Shown: positions 53,096-63,900, numbered from the stretch's first letter. The stretch is DNA of 64,000 bases from Lichenicola sp965198575 (GCF_965198575.1 NZ_OZ240671.1:124001-188000); one strand, 5' to 3'. Notes: a model not told the origin generated them from the letters alone. Program-made: numbers and translations.

Positions 53096-54550
53096 TCACG
53101 TCGCCAGACGCCGCTGCAACGCCTCGTTGACCAGCGCCGGATTGCCCTTGCCACCCATCCCCTTCATCACCTGACCGACAAAGAACCCGAACAGCTTGTC
53201 CTTGCCACTGCGATACTCGGCGAGCTTGTCGGCGTGTGTCACCAGCACCGCCTCGATCGCCGCGTCGATCGCGCCGGTATCAACCACCTGCCGCAAGCCC
53301 TTGCGCTCGACGATGTCGGCCGGCGCATCCCCGGTCTCGACCATCACCTCGAACACGTCCTTGGCAATACGGCCATTGATTGTGCCGTCCGCCATGAGAT
53401 CCAGCAGCCCGCCCAGGTTGGCTGCCGTCACCGGGCTATCGAGGATCGTCCGCCCCGTCCGGTTCAGCCCCGCGAACAGCTCGCCGATCACCCAGTTGGA
53501 TGCCAACCGCGCATCGCGCCCCGTCGCCACCACCTCATAGAAATCCGCCGTCGCCTGCTCGGCCACCAGCACCGCCGCGTCATAGGGCGGGATCCCGTAC
53601 TGGCTCACGAAGCGCGCCCGCTTCGCATCCGGCAGCTCGGGAAGCTCGGCCTTCAACCCCGCCACCCAATCCTCGTCCAGCACCAGCGGCAGCAGGTCCG
53701 GATCCGGGAAGTAGCGGTAATCGTGCGCATCCTCCTTGCTCCGCATCGACCGCGTCTCGCCGCGTTGCGGATCGAACAGCCGCGTTTCCTGGTCGACGGT
53801 GCCACCGCTCTCCCACACCTCGATCTGCCGCCGCGCCTCGATCTCAACCGCCTGCGTCACGAACCGGATCGAGTTGACGTTCTTGATCTCGCACCGGGTC
53901 CGGAACGGTTCGCCATGCTTGCGCACCGAAACATTGACGTCGGCACGCATGGACCCCTCCTCCATGTTGCCGTCGCAGGTGCCAAGATACCGCAGGATCG
54001 TCCGCAGCTTGCGCACGTACGCGCCAGCCTCCTCGGGGCTACGCATGTCCGGCTCGCTGACGATCTCCATCAGCCCGACGCCAGCCCGGTTCAGGTCGAT
54101 ATACGACCGCGTCGGGTTCTGGTCGTGCAACGACTTGCCCGCATCCTGCTCCAGATGCAGCCGCGTCACCCCGATCTCACGCCGGCTGCCGTCACCGAGC
54201 TCGATCTCGATCCGCCCGGCGCCGATGATCGGATGGGTGAACTGGCTGATCTGGTATCCAGCCGGCAGATCCGCGTAGAAATAGTTCTTGCGGTCGAACC
54301 GGCTCACCAGGTTGACGTGCGCGTCGAGCCCCAACCCGGTCCGGACCGCCTGCGCCACGCACGCCTGGTTGATCACCGGCAGCATCCCCGGAAACGCCGC
54401 ATCGACCAGGCTCACCTTGCTGTTCGGCGCCCCGCCATACGTCGCGGAAGCGCCTGAGAACAGCTTGGCCTCGCTTACCACCTGGGCATGCACCTCGAGC
54501 CCGATCACCAGCTCCCACGGCCCGGTACGCCCCTCGATCACGTAGCTCAT
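53096..54550 (-). CDS. gatB: Aspartyl/glutamyl-tRNA amidotransferase subunit B
   Basis: 484 aa. GatB signatures: WELVIGLEVHAQVVSEAKLFSGAS, the cradle region with FYADLPAGYQISQFTHPI, IDLNRAGVGLMEIVSEPDMRS, and a C-terminal tail/YqeY domain (KGLRQVVDTGAIDAAIEAVLVTHADKLAEYRSGKDKLFGFFVGQVMKGMGGKGNP). It transamidates misacylated Glu-tRNA-Gln (and Asp-tRNA-Asn). It overlaps gatA by 4 bp. Confidence 0.97.
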   Translation of the reverse strand: MSYVIEGRTGPWELVIGLEVHAQVVSEAKLFSGASATYGGAPNSKVSLVDAAFPGMLPVINQACVAQAVRTGLGLDAHVNLVSRFDRKNYFYADLPAGYQISQFTHPIIGAGRIEIELGDGSRREIGVTRLHLEQDAGKSLHDQNPTRSYIDLNRAGVGLMEIVSEPDMRSPEEAGAYVRKLRTILRYLGTCDGNMEEGSMRADVNVSVRKHGEPFRTRCEIKNVNSIRFVTQAVEIEARRQIEVWESGGTVDQETRLFDPQRGETRSMRSKEDAHDYRYFPDPDLLPLVLDEDWVAGLKAELPELPDAKRARFVSQYGIPPYDAAVLVAEQATADFYEVVATGRDARLASNWVIGELFAGLNRTGRTILDSPVTAANLGGLLDLMADGTINGRIAKDVFEVMVETGDAPADIVERKGLRQVVDTGAIDAAIEAVLVTHADKLAEYRSGKDKLFGFFVGQVMKGMGGKGNPALVNEALQRRLAT

Positions 54551-56031
54551 GCCACAGCTCCCGCCCGCACGGTGGGCAGGTGCGAGAACCCGGCCGCCTG
54601 TTCCAGCGCAGACCCCAGCGCGAACAGGCTCTCCTCGTCGAACGGCCGCCCCAGCAGCTGCAGCCCCAGCGGCAGCCCGGAACTGTCGAGCCCGGCCGGC
54701 ACCGAGATCCCCGGGATCCCCGCCATGCTCGCCGGCACGGTGAAGATGTCGTTCAGATACATCGCCACCGGATCGTCCATCTTCTCGCCCTGCGCGAACG
54801 CCGCCGAGGGTGCCGTCGGCGTCAGCAGCGCATCGACCCGCCCGAACGCCTCGGTGAAATCGCGCAGGATCAAACTCCGCACCTTCTGCGCCCGCAGGTA
54901 GTACGCGTCGTAGTACCCGGACGACAACACGTACGTCCCGATCATGATGCGCCGCTTGACCTCGGCCCCGAACCCGGCTGCCCGCGTCCGCTCATACAGC
55001 TCGCCGAGCTGCTCCGCCTCGACCCGCTCACCGAACCGCACCCCGTCATAGCGCGCCAGGTTCGAGGAACATTCCGCCGGCGCCACGATATAATACGTCG
55101 CCAGCCCATACTTCGTGTGCGGCAGCGACACATCCACGATCTCGCATCCGGCATCCCGCAGCCAGTCGATCCCCTGCTGCCAGATCGCCTCGATCTCCGC
55201 CGGCATGCCCGCCGCGTGATATTCCGCCGGAATGCCGATCCGCATCCCCTTCAGGCTGCGACCGCACGACGCCGCATAATCGGGCACCGCAATGTCGACG
55301 CTGGTGCTGTCCTTGGCATCGAACCCGGCCATCGAGCGCAGCAGGATCGCGCAATCCTCGACCGTGCGTGCCATCGGCCCGGCCTGGTCGAGCGAGCTCG
55401 CGAACGCCACTACCCCCCAGCGACTGCAGCGCCCGTAGGTCGGCTTGATCCCGGCAATGCCGCAGAACGCCGCCGGCTGCCTGATCGACCCACCGGTGTC
55501 CGTGCCCGTCGCCGCAAGTGCCAGTCGCGCCGCCACCGCCGACGCCGATCCGCCCGACGATCCACCCGGCACCAGCGCCGCATCGTCGCCGCGCCGCTTC
55601 CACGGGTTCTCCACCGCACCGAACGCCGACGTCATGTTCGACGATCCCATCGCGAACTCGTCGAGATTGGTCTTGCCGAGAAACACCGCGCCATCGGCCT
55701 TCAGCTGCGCCGTGACGGTGCTCTCATAAGGCGGCACGAAGTCGCCCAGGATCCGGCTCGCCGCCGTGGTGCGCACACCCTCCGTGCAGAACAGGTCCTT
55801 GATCGCGATCGGCGCGCCCTCGAGCAACCCCGCCTCGCCACGCGCCCGCGTCGCATCCGACGCCCGCGCCGCCTGCATCGCCTGCTCGGCCGTCACCGTG
55901 ATGAATGCGTTCAGCCGCGGGTTGAGCGCCGCGATCGCCTCCAGATGCGCCGCCGTGATCTCCTCCGAGGAGAATTCCCGGCGCTCAAGCCCCGCCAGTG
56001 CGGCAGCCAGGCTCAGATCGGTCAGCATCAC
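54547..56031 (-). CDS. gatA: Aspartyl/glutamyl-tRNA amidotransferase subunit A
   Basis: 494 aa amidase-signature enzyme: the catalytic triad Lys in IAIKDLF, the cis-Ser in GGSSGGSASAVAA and the Ser in DTGGSIRQPA; the ALTPTAPSAAF C-terminal motif is present. It liberates ammonia from glutamine for transfer by GatB. It overlaps gatC by 4 bp and gatB by 4 bp, a fully coupled gatCAB unit. Confidence 0.97.
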   Translation of the reverse strand: MMLTDLSLAAALAGLERREFSSEEITAAHLEAIAALNPRLNAFITVTAEQAMQAARASDATRARGEAGLLEGAPIAIKDLFCTEGVRTTAASRILGDFVPPYESTVTAQLKADGAVFLGKTNLDEFAMGSSNMTSAFGAVENPWKRRGDDAALVPGGSSGGSASAVAARLALAATGTDTGGSIRQPAAFCGIAGIKPTYGRCSRWGVVAFASSLDQAGPMARTVEDCAILLRSMAGFDAKDSTSVDIAVPDYAASCGRSLKGMRIGIPAEYHAAGMPAEIEAIWQQGIDWLRDAGCEIVDVSLPHTKYGLATYYIVAPAECSSNLARYDGVRFGERVEAEQLGELYERTRAAGFGAEVKRRIMIGTYVLSSGYYDAYYLRAQKVRSLILRDFTEAFGRVDALLTPTAPSAAFAQGEKMDDPVAMYLNDIFTVPASMAGIPGISVPAGLDSSGLPLGLQLLGRPFDEESLFALGSALEQAAGFSHLPTVRAGAVA

Positions 56032-56315
56032 TCCACCACCTTCGGCACCGAATAGAACGCCCCGGCGCGATCCGGCGCGTTCGACAGCACCGCCTCCGCA
56101 TTATCCGAGACCGTGACAACGTCCTCGCGCATCCGCAGCGCCGCCTGGCCGACCCCGTTGATCGGCTCGACCCCCTCGACATCGAGTTCGGACAGCTGCT
56201 CGATCCAGCCCAGGATGCCGCCGAGCTCTCCCTGCAGACGAGCGACCTCGCCGTCGTCGAGGCCGATCCTGGCCAGTTTGGCGATACGTCGGACGGTCGC
56301 GGGGTCAAGCGACAT
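56028..56315 (-). CDS. gatC: Aspartyl/glutamyl-tRNA amidotransferase subunit C
   Basis: 95 aa from the ATG at 56315; the frame extends upstream, but GatC proteins begin near SLDPATVRRIAKLARIGLDDGEVARL. The VEPINGVGQAALRMREDVVT and C-terminal NAPDRAGAFYSVPKVVE segments are the family signature. It bridges GatA and GatB and stabilises the complex. Confidence 0.95.
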   Translation of the reverse strand: MSLDPATVRRIAKLARIGLDDGEVARLQGELGGILGWIEQLSELDVEGVEPINGVGQAALRMREDVVTVSDNAEAVLSNAPDRAGAFYSVPKVVE

Positions 56316-56447
56316 CGGGCAAGCCTTCGATCGTTGCAGAAACACCCATCCCGCCAGCCGCCGATCCGCCTCGGGCCAAGGCAAATCCGCTCGCGGGGCA
56401 TCCAGAACACTGGCAGCGCGGGTGGGCTGGGACCATAACCCTTCCCG

Positions 56448-56918
56448 ATGCCTCTGTTCAACATGCTGCAACTGCGCGCGGCTCTCCCCGCGAACGCCCG
56501 CCTGCTCGGCATCGACCTGGGTGCGCGCACCATCGGCCTGGCGCTCTCCGACGTGTCGCTGATGCTGGCCTCGCCCTACGCCACCCTGAAGCGCGGCAAG
56601 CTCGCCGCCACCGCCGCCGAGATCCGCGCCATCGGCCTCCGCGAGCAGGTCGGCGGCCTGGTTGCAGGCCTGCCGCTCTCCCTCGATGGCAGCTTCGGCC
56701 CGGCCGCACAGGCGGCCCGCGACTGGCTGCGCAGCTTGTCGGAGGCCACCGGCCTGCCCGCCGCCCTGTGGGACGAGCGCCTGTCGTCGAGTGCGGTCAA
56801 CCGCATGCTGATCTCCGACCTCGACATGACCCGGGCCAGGCGCGCCGAAGTGGTGGACAAGCTGGCCGCGTCCTACATCCTGCAGGCCGCCCTGGATGCC
56901 AGCCGGAGCGCCTCATGA
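56448..56918 (+). CDS. ruvX: Holliday-junction resolvase-like protein RuvX (YqgF)
   Basis: 156 aa. RNase H-like motifs: LLGIDLGARTIGLALSD (first Asp), VGGLVAGLPLSLDGSFG, LWDERLSSSAVNRML (Glu) and AEVVDKLAASYILQ (last Asp). YqgF acts in 16S rRNA 5' maturation and has been called a Holliday-junction resolvase. It diverges from gatC (start 56315). Its stop overlaps the next start (ATGA). Confidence 0.93.
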   Translation: MPLFNMLQLRAALPANARLLGIDLGARTIGLALSDVSLMLASPYATLKRGKLAATAAEIRAIGLREQVGGLVAGLPLSLDGSFGPAAQAARDWLRSLSEATGLPAALWDERLSSSAVNRMLISDLDMTRARRAEVVDKLAASYILQAALDASRSAS

Positions 56919-57526
56919 CCGACCCCGAGCAACCAACCCAACGGACCAATCTGCGGGACCGCCTCCGCCGCGAGACCCGACCGGCCCATGACGCGCTGGA
57001 CCAGGCGCTCGACCTGATCGACCGGCCGATCGACCTTCCCGGCTATACACGCCTGCTGGCCCGCTTCCATGGCTTCCACCGGGCGATCGAGCCGGCCCTC
57101 GCGGCCACCCTTCCCGCCGCCCTGACCGAGGGCCGGAGCAAGCTGTCCGCCCTGCGTCACGACCTGCTCACCTGTGGGATGCGGGAGCACGAGATCGCCG
57201 CACTCTCAGCGATCGCCGGGCTACCTGCCCTGACCGGTCGACCCGAAGCGATGGGGGCACTCTACGTGGTCGAGGGCAGCACGCTCGGCGGGCGGCTGAT
57301 CGGGCGGCACATGCAGCGCAACCCGGCAATCCCGGCTGATGCGTGCCACTATTTCAACGTCTACGGTGAGGGGACCGGTGAGCGCTGGCGCGAAATCTGC
57401 GACGCTCTCGAGCGCGTATCCGATCCCGACACCGACGATCGGGCGATGGGAGCCGCAAACGCCATCTTTGCACGACTGCAAGACTGGCTGATGCCGGGAA
57501 CGGATGGTGGGCGCGACAGGGATTGA
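56915..57526 (+). CDS. Biliverdin-producing heme oxygenase
   Basis: 203 aa from the ATG at 56915 overlapping the ruvX stop. The heme-ligating His is in RRETRPAHDALDQAL, and the distal-helix signature appears as MGALYVVEGSTLGGRLIGRHM. This form is close to bacteriophytochrome-associated BphO, which cleaves heme to biliverdin, CO and iron. No phytochrome gene is next to it. Its last seven codons lie within the 3' end of tRNA-Val on the opposite strand. Confidence 0.9.
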   Translation: MTDPEQPTQRTNLRDRLRRETRPAHDALDQALDLIDRPIDLPGYTRLLARFHGFHRAIEPALAATLPAALTEGRSKLSALRHDLLTCGMREHEIAALSAIAGLPALTGRPEAMGALYVVEGSTLGGRLIGRHMQRNPAIPADACHYFNVYGEGTGERWREICDALERVSDPDTDDRAMGAANAIFARLQDWLMPGTDGGRDRD

Positions 57527-57580
57527 ACCTGTGACCCCTACCATGTCAAGGTAGTGCTACTACCGCTGAGCTACGCGCCC
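57505..57580 (-). tRNA. tRNA-Val (anticodon GAC)
   Basis: On the minus strand the gene starts GGGCGCGTAGCTCAGC, has an anticodon loop TTGACAT (GAC) and a T arm GGTTCAATCC, and ends with an encoded ACCA. The acceptor stem GGGCGCG/CGCGCCC is perfect. Its 3' end overlaps the end of the heme oxygenase gene by 22 bp in antisense. Confidence 0.97.
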
Positions 57581-57686
57581 ATCCGTTGCGGCGCTTCTAC
57601 AAGCGCTTCCGCGGTTCCGCAAGCCGGCTTTGCAGGAGCAGATCATCTCGTCGGAGAGGTCGTTGCAGCAGACCTCCGTAGGTGAC

Positions 57687-58640
57687 ATGAGGGCGCGGTC
57701 CGAGATCATCCGAGCCTCCCCCTGCCCGGCCTCTCCGGGCGACGACCATGACACCACGAGGCCGAGCCTGTTGCGACCCGTCGAGGCGCTCGCCCAACTT
57801 CCGTACCACGTGATCCGCCCGATCGATCCGGGGTCGCCGCTCGTGTTGTCCTCGCCGCATTCGGGGAGCGTGTATCCGCGCGCCTTCATCGAGAGTTCTC
57901 GCCTGGACTTCGCCACCCTGCGTCGGAGCGAGGACTGCTTCGTCGACCAGTTGTTCGCCGACGCGCCCGATCACCACGTGCCCCTCCTGGCCGCCGACTT
58001 CCCGCGTGTCTATTGCGACGCCAACCGGGAGCCCTGGGAGCTCGACCCGGCGATGTTCGCCGAGAAGCTGCCAGCCTGGTGCAACACCCGGACCACCCGG
58101 GTTCTCGCCGGGTTCGGCACCATCGCCCGCCTGGTCTCCTCCGGCGAACCGATCTACGCCATGCCGCTGAGCTTCGCCGAAGCCGAGGCCCGGGTGCATG
58201 GGTGCTGGCACCCCTACCACGCCGCACTGGCCGAGCTGATCCGCGAGACCTTCGACCGCTTCCGGTGCTGCACCCTGCTCGACTGTCACTCGATGCCCGG
58301 CGAGCGCGGCGACCCGCGGGCTGCCGGCCTCGACTCCGATTTCGTCCTGGGCGACGCCTACGGGACCTCCTGCGCACCCATCCTGATCCAGACCGCTCAC
58401 CGGTTTCTCGAAGCCGCGGGGTTCCGCGTCCGTCGCAACGACCCGTACGCCGGCGGATACGTCACACGCCATTACGGACGGCCGCGCCAAGGCATCCACA
58501 CGCTGCAGATCGAGATCAGCCGCGCCCTCTACCTCGAGCAGAAATCCTACCAGAAACTCCCAGGCTTCGACCGCATCAGGAAGCTGATGTCCGAGCTCGT
58601 CAGGGTCCTCGCCGACACCAGCCGGACGCTGATCCCCTGA
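57687..58640 (+). CDS. N-formylglutamate amidohydrolase
   Basis: About 317 aa if started at the ATG at 57687; an ATG at 57630 would add 19 residues. Family motifs: LVLSSPHSGSVYP with the metal His, LLAADFPRVYCDANREPWELDP, LLDCHSMPG and the C-terminal LQIEISRALYLE. It hydrolyses N-formylglutamate (the last step of one histidine-degradation route) or a similar formyl-amino acid. No hut neighbours are seen here. Confidence 0.9.
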   Translation: MRARSEIIRASPCPASPGDDHDTTRPSLLRPVEALAQLPYHVIRPIDPGSPLVLSSPHSGSVYPRAFIESSRLDFATLRRSEDCFVDQLFADAPDHHVPLLAADFPRVYCDANREPWELDPAMFAEKLPAWCNTRTTRVLAGFGTIARLVSSGEPIYAMPLSFAEAEARVHGCWHPYHAALAELIRETFDRFRCCTLLDCHSMPGERGDPRAAGLDSDFVLGDAYGTSCAPILIQTAHRFLEAAGFRVRRNDPYAGGYVTRHYGRPRQGIHTLQIEISRALYLEQKSYQKLPGFDRIRKLMSELVRVLADTSRTLIP

Positions 58641-58674
58641 CCCTGCTGCTGCTTTCGCAGGTCAGGCCCCGGCC

Positions 58675-58702
58675 AAAAAAAAGGCGGTGCCGAAGCACCG
58701 CC
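58675..58702 (-). terminator. Rho-independent terminator, minus strand
   Basis: On the minus strand, GGCGGTGC and GCACCGCC form an 8-bp stem with a TTCG tetraloop, followed by eight T. No protein-coding gene on that strand lies upstream, so it most likely ends the small RNA beginning near 58751. Confidence 0.88.
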
Positions 58703-58751
58703 AAGTTTAGGGAGGAAACGTCCAAGAAGCAGCGCGCCTAAGCAGCGCCGC
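58675..58751 (-). ncRNA. Candidate Hfq-type small RNA with anti-Shine-Dalgarno motif
   Basis: About 77 nt on the minus strand. A 5' hairpin forms from GCGGCGC and GCGCUGC. A single-stranded middle carries UUUCCUCCCUAAA, complementary to ribosome-binding sites, as in alphaproteobacterial sRNAs with CCUCC-type loops. The 3' end is the UUCG terminator with an oligo-U tail of the kind Hfq binds. A promoter sits just upstream. The start of transcription is predicted from promoter spacing. Antisense pairing to the 3' UTR of the convergent amidohydrolase gene is also possible. Confidence 0.72.
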
Positions 58752-58757
58752 AAGTTC

Positions 58758-58786
58758 CTTTTAGTCGCACGCACGCCCCCGGTCAA
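58758..58786 (-). promoter_or_regulatory. Sigma70-type promoter of the candidate sRNA
   Basis: On the minus strand, TTGACC (58786-58781) is followed after exactly 17 bp by TAAAAG (58763-58758). The -35 box matches TTGACA at five of six positions and the -10 matches TATAAT at four of six. Transcription would start near 58751, 77 bp before the end of the terminator. Confidence 0.6.
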
Positions 58787-58883
58787 ACTGTTTTTGCGAC
58801 GCAACATGAGAATCTCTCGCAACGCGGTTCATGTTCCCGAGCCCGTTCATCCTTTGTGAAGGTCTGGCCTGCATACCAGGGGC

Positions 58884-59738
58884 ATGGTCCGTCCCCGCCA
58901 ACCCGCCCGAAAGGCCCACCTTAGCCCGGTCGTGCTCGCACTGGTCTGTGTCGCAGCCGCGCCTTGCCGCGCGACGACGAACCCGTCTGGCGCCACCCCC
59001 TGGGCGATTCAGGGCAGCGACCTTTGCCAGGCGGCAACGACCGCGGCGGAACGAGCGACTGGTGTACCCGACCAACTCCTGGGCGCGATCAGCCGCGTCG
59101 AGACCGGCCGCTACGACCGTCAGGCCGATGCCGTGCATGCCTGGCCCTGGACCATCAACGCCGAGGGCATAGGCCACTTCTACGCCTCCAAGGCAGAGGC
59201 CGTGACTGCCGCGCATGAGTTCCAGAACGCCGGTATCCGGTCGATCGATGTCGGCTGCACGCAGATCAATTTGATGTTCCACCCGGACGGCTTCAGCAGC
59301 CTGGAACAGGCGTTCGATCCCGCGGCCAACGCGCTCTACGCCGCCCGCTTCCTGACCGACCTGTTCCACCAGACCGGAAGCTGGCCGCATGCCGCCGCCG
59401 CGTATCATTCCCAGACGCCGAACCTCGGCAGCGACTACCAGCGAAAAGTTCTGGATGCCTGGGCCGAGCCGCTCGATCGCAACGGAGCCTCTGCACCACC
59501 GCACCATGGCGTCGCCGAGGCCCGCACGACACAGGCCGCGCCGAGCGGCCCGCAGTCCGGTGATGCCGAGCCACCGAGCGCGCGGCCGCTAGGCGGCTTC
59601 GGCCACATCATCCGCGAGCGCCCCTCCGTGCCGGCGCAGACCATCTTCGCGGCCGGCAACGGCGGCCGCGGCTTGTCGGCCTACCGGGCGCGGCCGGTGT
59701 CGCTGGCGTCGCTGCCGCCAGCCGGCATGCGTGAGTGA
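58884..59738 (+). CDS. Secreted lytic transglycosylase (SLT domain)
   Basis: 284 aa. Signal peptide AHLSPVVLALVCVAAAPCRA. SLT/lysozyme-like domain: AISRVETGRYD with the catalytic Glu, SIDVGCTQINLMFH, then YAARFLTDLFHQTGSWPHAAAAYHSQTP. The C-terminal ~90 residues are low-complexity (TTQAAPSGPQSGDAEPPSA). It cleaves peptidoglycan glycan strands. Small SLT proteins of this type often serve flagella or secretion assembly, but no such genes are close. Confidence 0.88.
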   Translation: MVRPRQPARKAHLSPVVLALVCVAAAPCRATTNPSGATPWAIQGSDLCQAATTAAERATGVPDQLLGAISRVETGRYDRQADAVHAWPWTINAEGIGHFYASKAEAVTAAHEFQNAGIRSIDVGCTQINLMFHPDGFSSLEQAFDPAANALYAARFLTDLFHQTGSWPHAAAAYHSQTPNLGSDYQRKVLDAWAEPLDRNGASAPPHHGVAEARTTQAAPSGPQSGDAEPPSARPLGGFGHIIRERPSVPAQTIFAAGNGGRGLSAYRARPVSLASLPPAGMRE

Positions 59739-59771
59739 TGGCGCCGGAAGCGGCCCCGATCGATTGCGCCG

Positions 59772-59800
59772 GTTGAATCACGTCCCGGACCCGCGCATAT
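59772..59800 (+). promoter_or_regulatory. Possible RpoH (heat-shock) promoter of htpG
   Basis: GTTGAA (59772-59777), 17 bp, then GCATAT (59795-59800), about 58 bp before the htpG start. Alphaproteobacterial RpoH promoters have CTTGAA-like -35 and CCATAT-like -10 boxes, so this is a near match. Confidence rests on that and on htpG being a heat-shock gene. Confidence 0.45.
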
Positions 59801-59858
59801 CGCGCGGAACAGAGGCCCGCTCGAACAGGGCCGGTCACAGGTCACGAGGCAGGACACA

Positions 59859-61808
<1,950 letters not shown>

Positions 61809-61832
61809 ACCCTGCCCGCCGCCGGGCTGAAG

Positions 61833-62474
61833 CTGGACCCGCACACCGATTTCCTCGGTGTCATCGACGTCCAGCCGACCTTCATGCCCGGCGGCGAACT
61901 GCCGGTGGCGGATGGCCACGCCGTGATCCCGACCATCAACCGCCTGCTGGACACCCGTTTCCGCCACGCCTTCGCCACCCAGGACTGGCATCCACCTGGC
62001 CACTCCTCCTTCGCCAGCACGCATACGAACCGGCAGCCTAACGACGCAATCCCGCTACCCTACGGCTTGCAGGTCCTATGGCCCGACCACGCCATCCAGG
62101 GGTCCCCGAACGCCGAGCTGCACCCGGACCTCGACAGCCACCGCATCGAGCTCATCATCCGCAAGGGCTGGCGTCCCGAGCTCGACAGCTACTCCGCGTT
62201 CCTCGAGAACGACCGCCTCACCTCGACCGGCCTCAAAGGGTGGCTCGCCGATCGCGGTGCCCGACGGCTGTTCCTGTGCGGACTGGCCGCCGATTTCTGC
62301 GTCGCCTGGTCCGCCGAGGATGCTGTCCGGGCCGGCTTCGAGACCTTCGTCATCGAGGACGCCACGCGCGCGATCGGCATGCCCCGTCCCGACGGCGGCA
62401 CCAGCACCGAGGAGGCGCGGGATCGACTGCAGGCGCTCGGCGTCACCCTCCTGCAGTCCGGCGACCTCCTCTGA
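61833..62474 (+). CDS. pncA: Nicotinamidase (PncA-like), no canonical start codon
   Basis: About 213 aa if translation starts at the CTG at 61833. The catalytic Asp is in LGVIDVQPTFMPGG, upstream of the first ATG (61884), so the ATG cannot be the true start. Other motifs: DWHPPGHSSFAS (metal His), the active-site Lys in IIRKGW, the catalytic Cys in LCGLAADFCVAW. Hydrolyses nicotinamide to nicotinate for NAD salvage. No ATG, GTG or TTG lies in frame between the htpG stop and the Asp; CTG codons at 61812, 61827 and 61833 are the only NTG options. Confidence 0.85.
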   Translation: MDPHTDFLGVIDVQPTFMPGGELPVADGHAVIPTINRLLDTRFRHAFATQDWHPPGHSSFASTHTNRQPNDAIPLPYGLQVLWPDHAIQGSPNAELHPDLDSHRIELIIRKGWRPELDSYSAFLENDRLTSTGLKGWLADRGARRLFLCGLAADFCVAWSAEDAVRAGFETFVIEDATRAIGMPRPDGGTSTEEARDRLQALGVTLLQSGDLL

Positions 62475-62523
62475 AACGGCAGCCGGTTTGCCGTCGGACG
62501 CCCTGTCGCAGACACTGCCCATC

Positions 62524-63900
62524 ATGATCGATGCCGCCCCCATCGCCACCGAGCCCTGCATGCGCTGGAACCGTCTGCTCGACGACACCCGGCTCGGCGC
62601 CGAACGCCCCGGACTGTCGGGCGCCCCGCGGCCCCGCCTCGACACCGCACGGTCCGAGTTCCAGAAGGACCACGACCGGCTGATCTTCTCCGAGCCGTTC
62701 CGCAAGCTCGGCCGCAAGACCCAGGTGCACCCACTGCCGCAGAACGACCGCGTGCATAACCGCCTGACCCACAGCCTCGAAGTGTCCTGCGTCGGCCGCT
62801 CGCTCGGCGAACTGGCCGGCAAGCGCCTGCACGCCGACGGATTGCTGCCACCCGGCGTGGTCGCCGCCGACGTCGCGGCCATCGTCCAGGCCGCCTGCCT
62901 CGCCCACGACATCGGCAACCCGCCCTTCGGCCACGCCGGCGAATTCGCCATCCGCGACTGGTATGCCAAGCACGACGCCGCCTTCTTCGCCGGCATGGCG
63001 CAGCCCTGCATCCAGGACCTCACCACCTTCGAGGGCAACGCCCAGGGCTTCCGGCTGCTGACCAGCCTGGTCGACACCGCCGGCCTGCGGCTGACCTACG
63101 CGACGCTGGGCAGCTTCATCAAATACCCCTGGTCCGCCACCCACGCGCCCCGCTACCGCCCCGGCAAGTTCAGCTACTTCGACTCCGAGCGCGAGGTGTT
63201 CGCCACCATCGCCCACTCGATGGGCCTGCTGGAGGTCGAGCCGGGCGTGTTCTGCCGCCATCCGCTGGCCTACTTCGTCGAGGCCGCCGACGACATCTGC
63301 TACGCCATCATCGACATCGAGGACGGCATCGAGATGGGCATCCTGCACACCTTCGAGGTGGAGGAGCTGCTGCTCGCGTTGCTGCCACCAACCCTGCGCG
63401 CGCAATTCGAGCAGTTCCGGCACGATCGCTCCGACCGCCAGCGCGTCCGCTGGCTGCGCGGCAAGGCGGTCGACCTGCTGATCGAGGAGTGCGTCGCCAG
63501 CTTCTTCGCCAACCAGCCCGCCATCCTCGGCGGCGTGTTCCGCTCCAGCCTGGTTGAAGCCGGCGGCGAGACGGTCGCCAGCGGCATCAACGCCGCCAAG
63601 AGCCTGGCCCGCGACCGGATCTTCACCCACACCCGCAAGATGGAAATCGAGATCGGCGCCTACGCGGCCGTCGACACCCTGCTGGACGCCTGCTCCGACG
63701 CCGCCCGCGAACTCCTGATCCAGGGGAGCGGCACAGCCCTCTCCTATCGCGCGTCGCGGATCCTCGGCCTGATGGGCGACTCCGCGCCGACCGCCTCCAG
63801 CGGCCTGGAGAACAGCTACCGCCTGATCAACGATTTCCTCTCCAGCCTGACCGACAACCGCGCTTCCGAACTGGCCCAGGTGATCCGCGGCCGAGGCTGA
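62524..63900 (+). CDS. dgt: Deoxyguanosinetriphosphate triphosphohydrolase-like protein (dGTPase)
   Basis: 458 aa from the ATG at 62524; the frame extends upstream but overlaps pncA. HD-domain metal motif: NRLTHSLEVS (H), then CLAHDIGNPPFGHAGE (HD), and a later D in EAADDICYAIIDIEDG. It hydrolyses dGTP or other dNTPs to nucleoside and triphosphate, tuning dNTP pools. Length fits the type that alphaproteobacteria encode. It begins 49 bp after the pncA stop. Confidence 0.93.
   Translation: MIDAAPIATEPCMRWNRLLDDTRLGAERPGLSGAPRPRLDTARSEFQKDHDRLIFSEPFRKLGRKTQVHPLPQNDRVHNRLTHSLEVSCVGRSLGELAGKRLHADGLLPPGVVAADVAAIVQAACLAHDIGNPPFGHAGEFAIRDWYAKHDAAFFAGMAQPCIQDLTTFEGNAQGFRLLTSLVDTAGLRLTYATLGSFIKYPWSATHAPRYRPGKFSYFDSEREVFATIAHSMGLLEVEPGVFCRHPLAYFVEAADDICYAIIDIEDGIEMGILHTFEVEELLLALLPPTLRAQFEQFRHDRSDRQRVRWLRGKAVDLLIEECVASFFANQPAILGGVFRSSLVEAGGETVASGINAAKSLARDRIFTHTRKMEIEIGAYAAVDTLLDACSDAARELLIQGSGTALSYRASRILGLMGDSAPTASSGLENSYRLINDFLSSLTDNRASELAQVIRGRG

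Noticed and set aside
58547..58822. Minus-strand frame across the candidate sRNA (91 codons)
   Set aside because: The frame is basic and lacks a family motif, continues through the terminator hairpin into antisense of the amidohydrolase, and has no ribosome-binding site; the RNA structure explains the region better.
61884..62474. Nicotinamidase beginning at its first ATG
   Set aside because: That start would remove the catalytic Asp and the first beta-strand; the conserved N-terminus is encoded upstream in the same frame.
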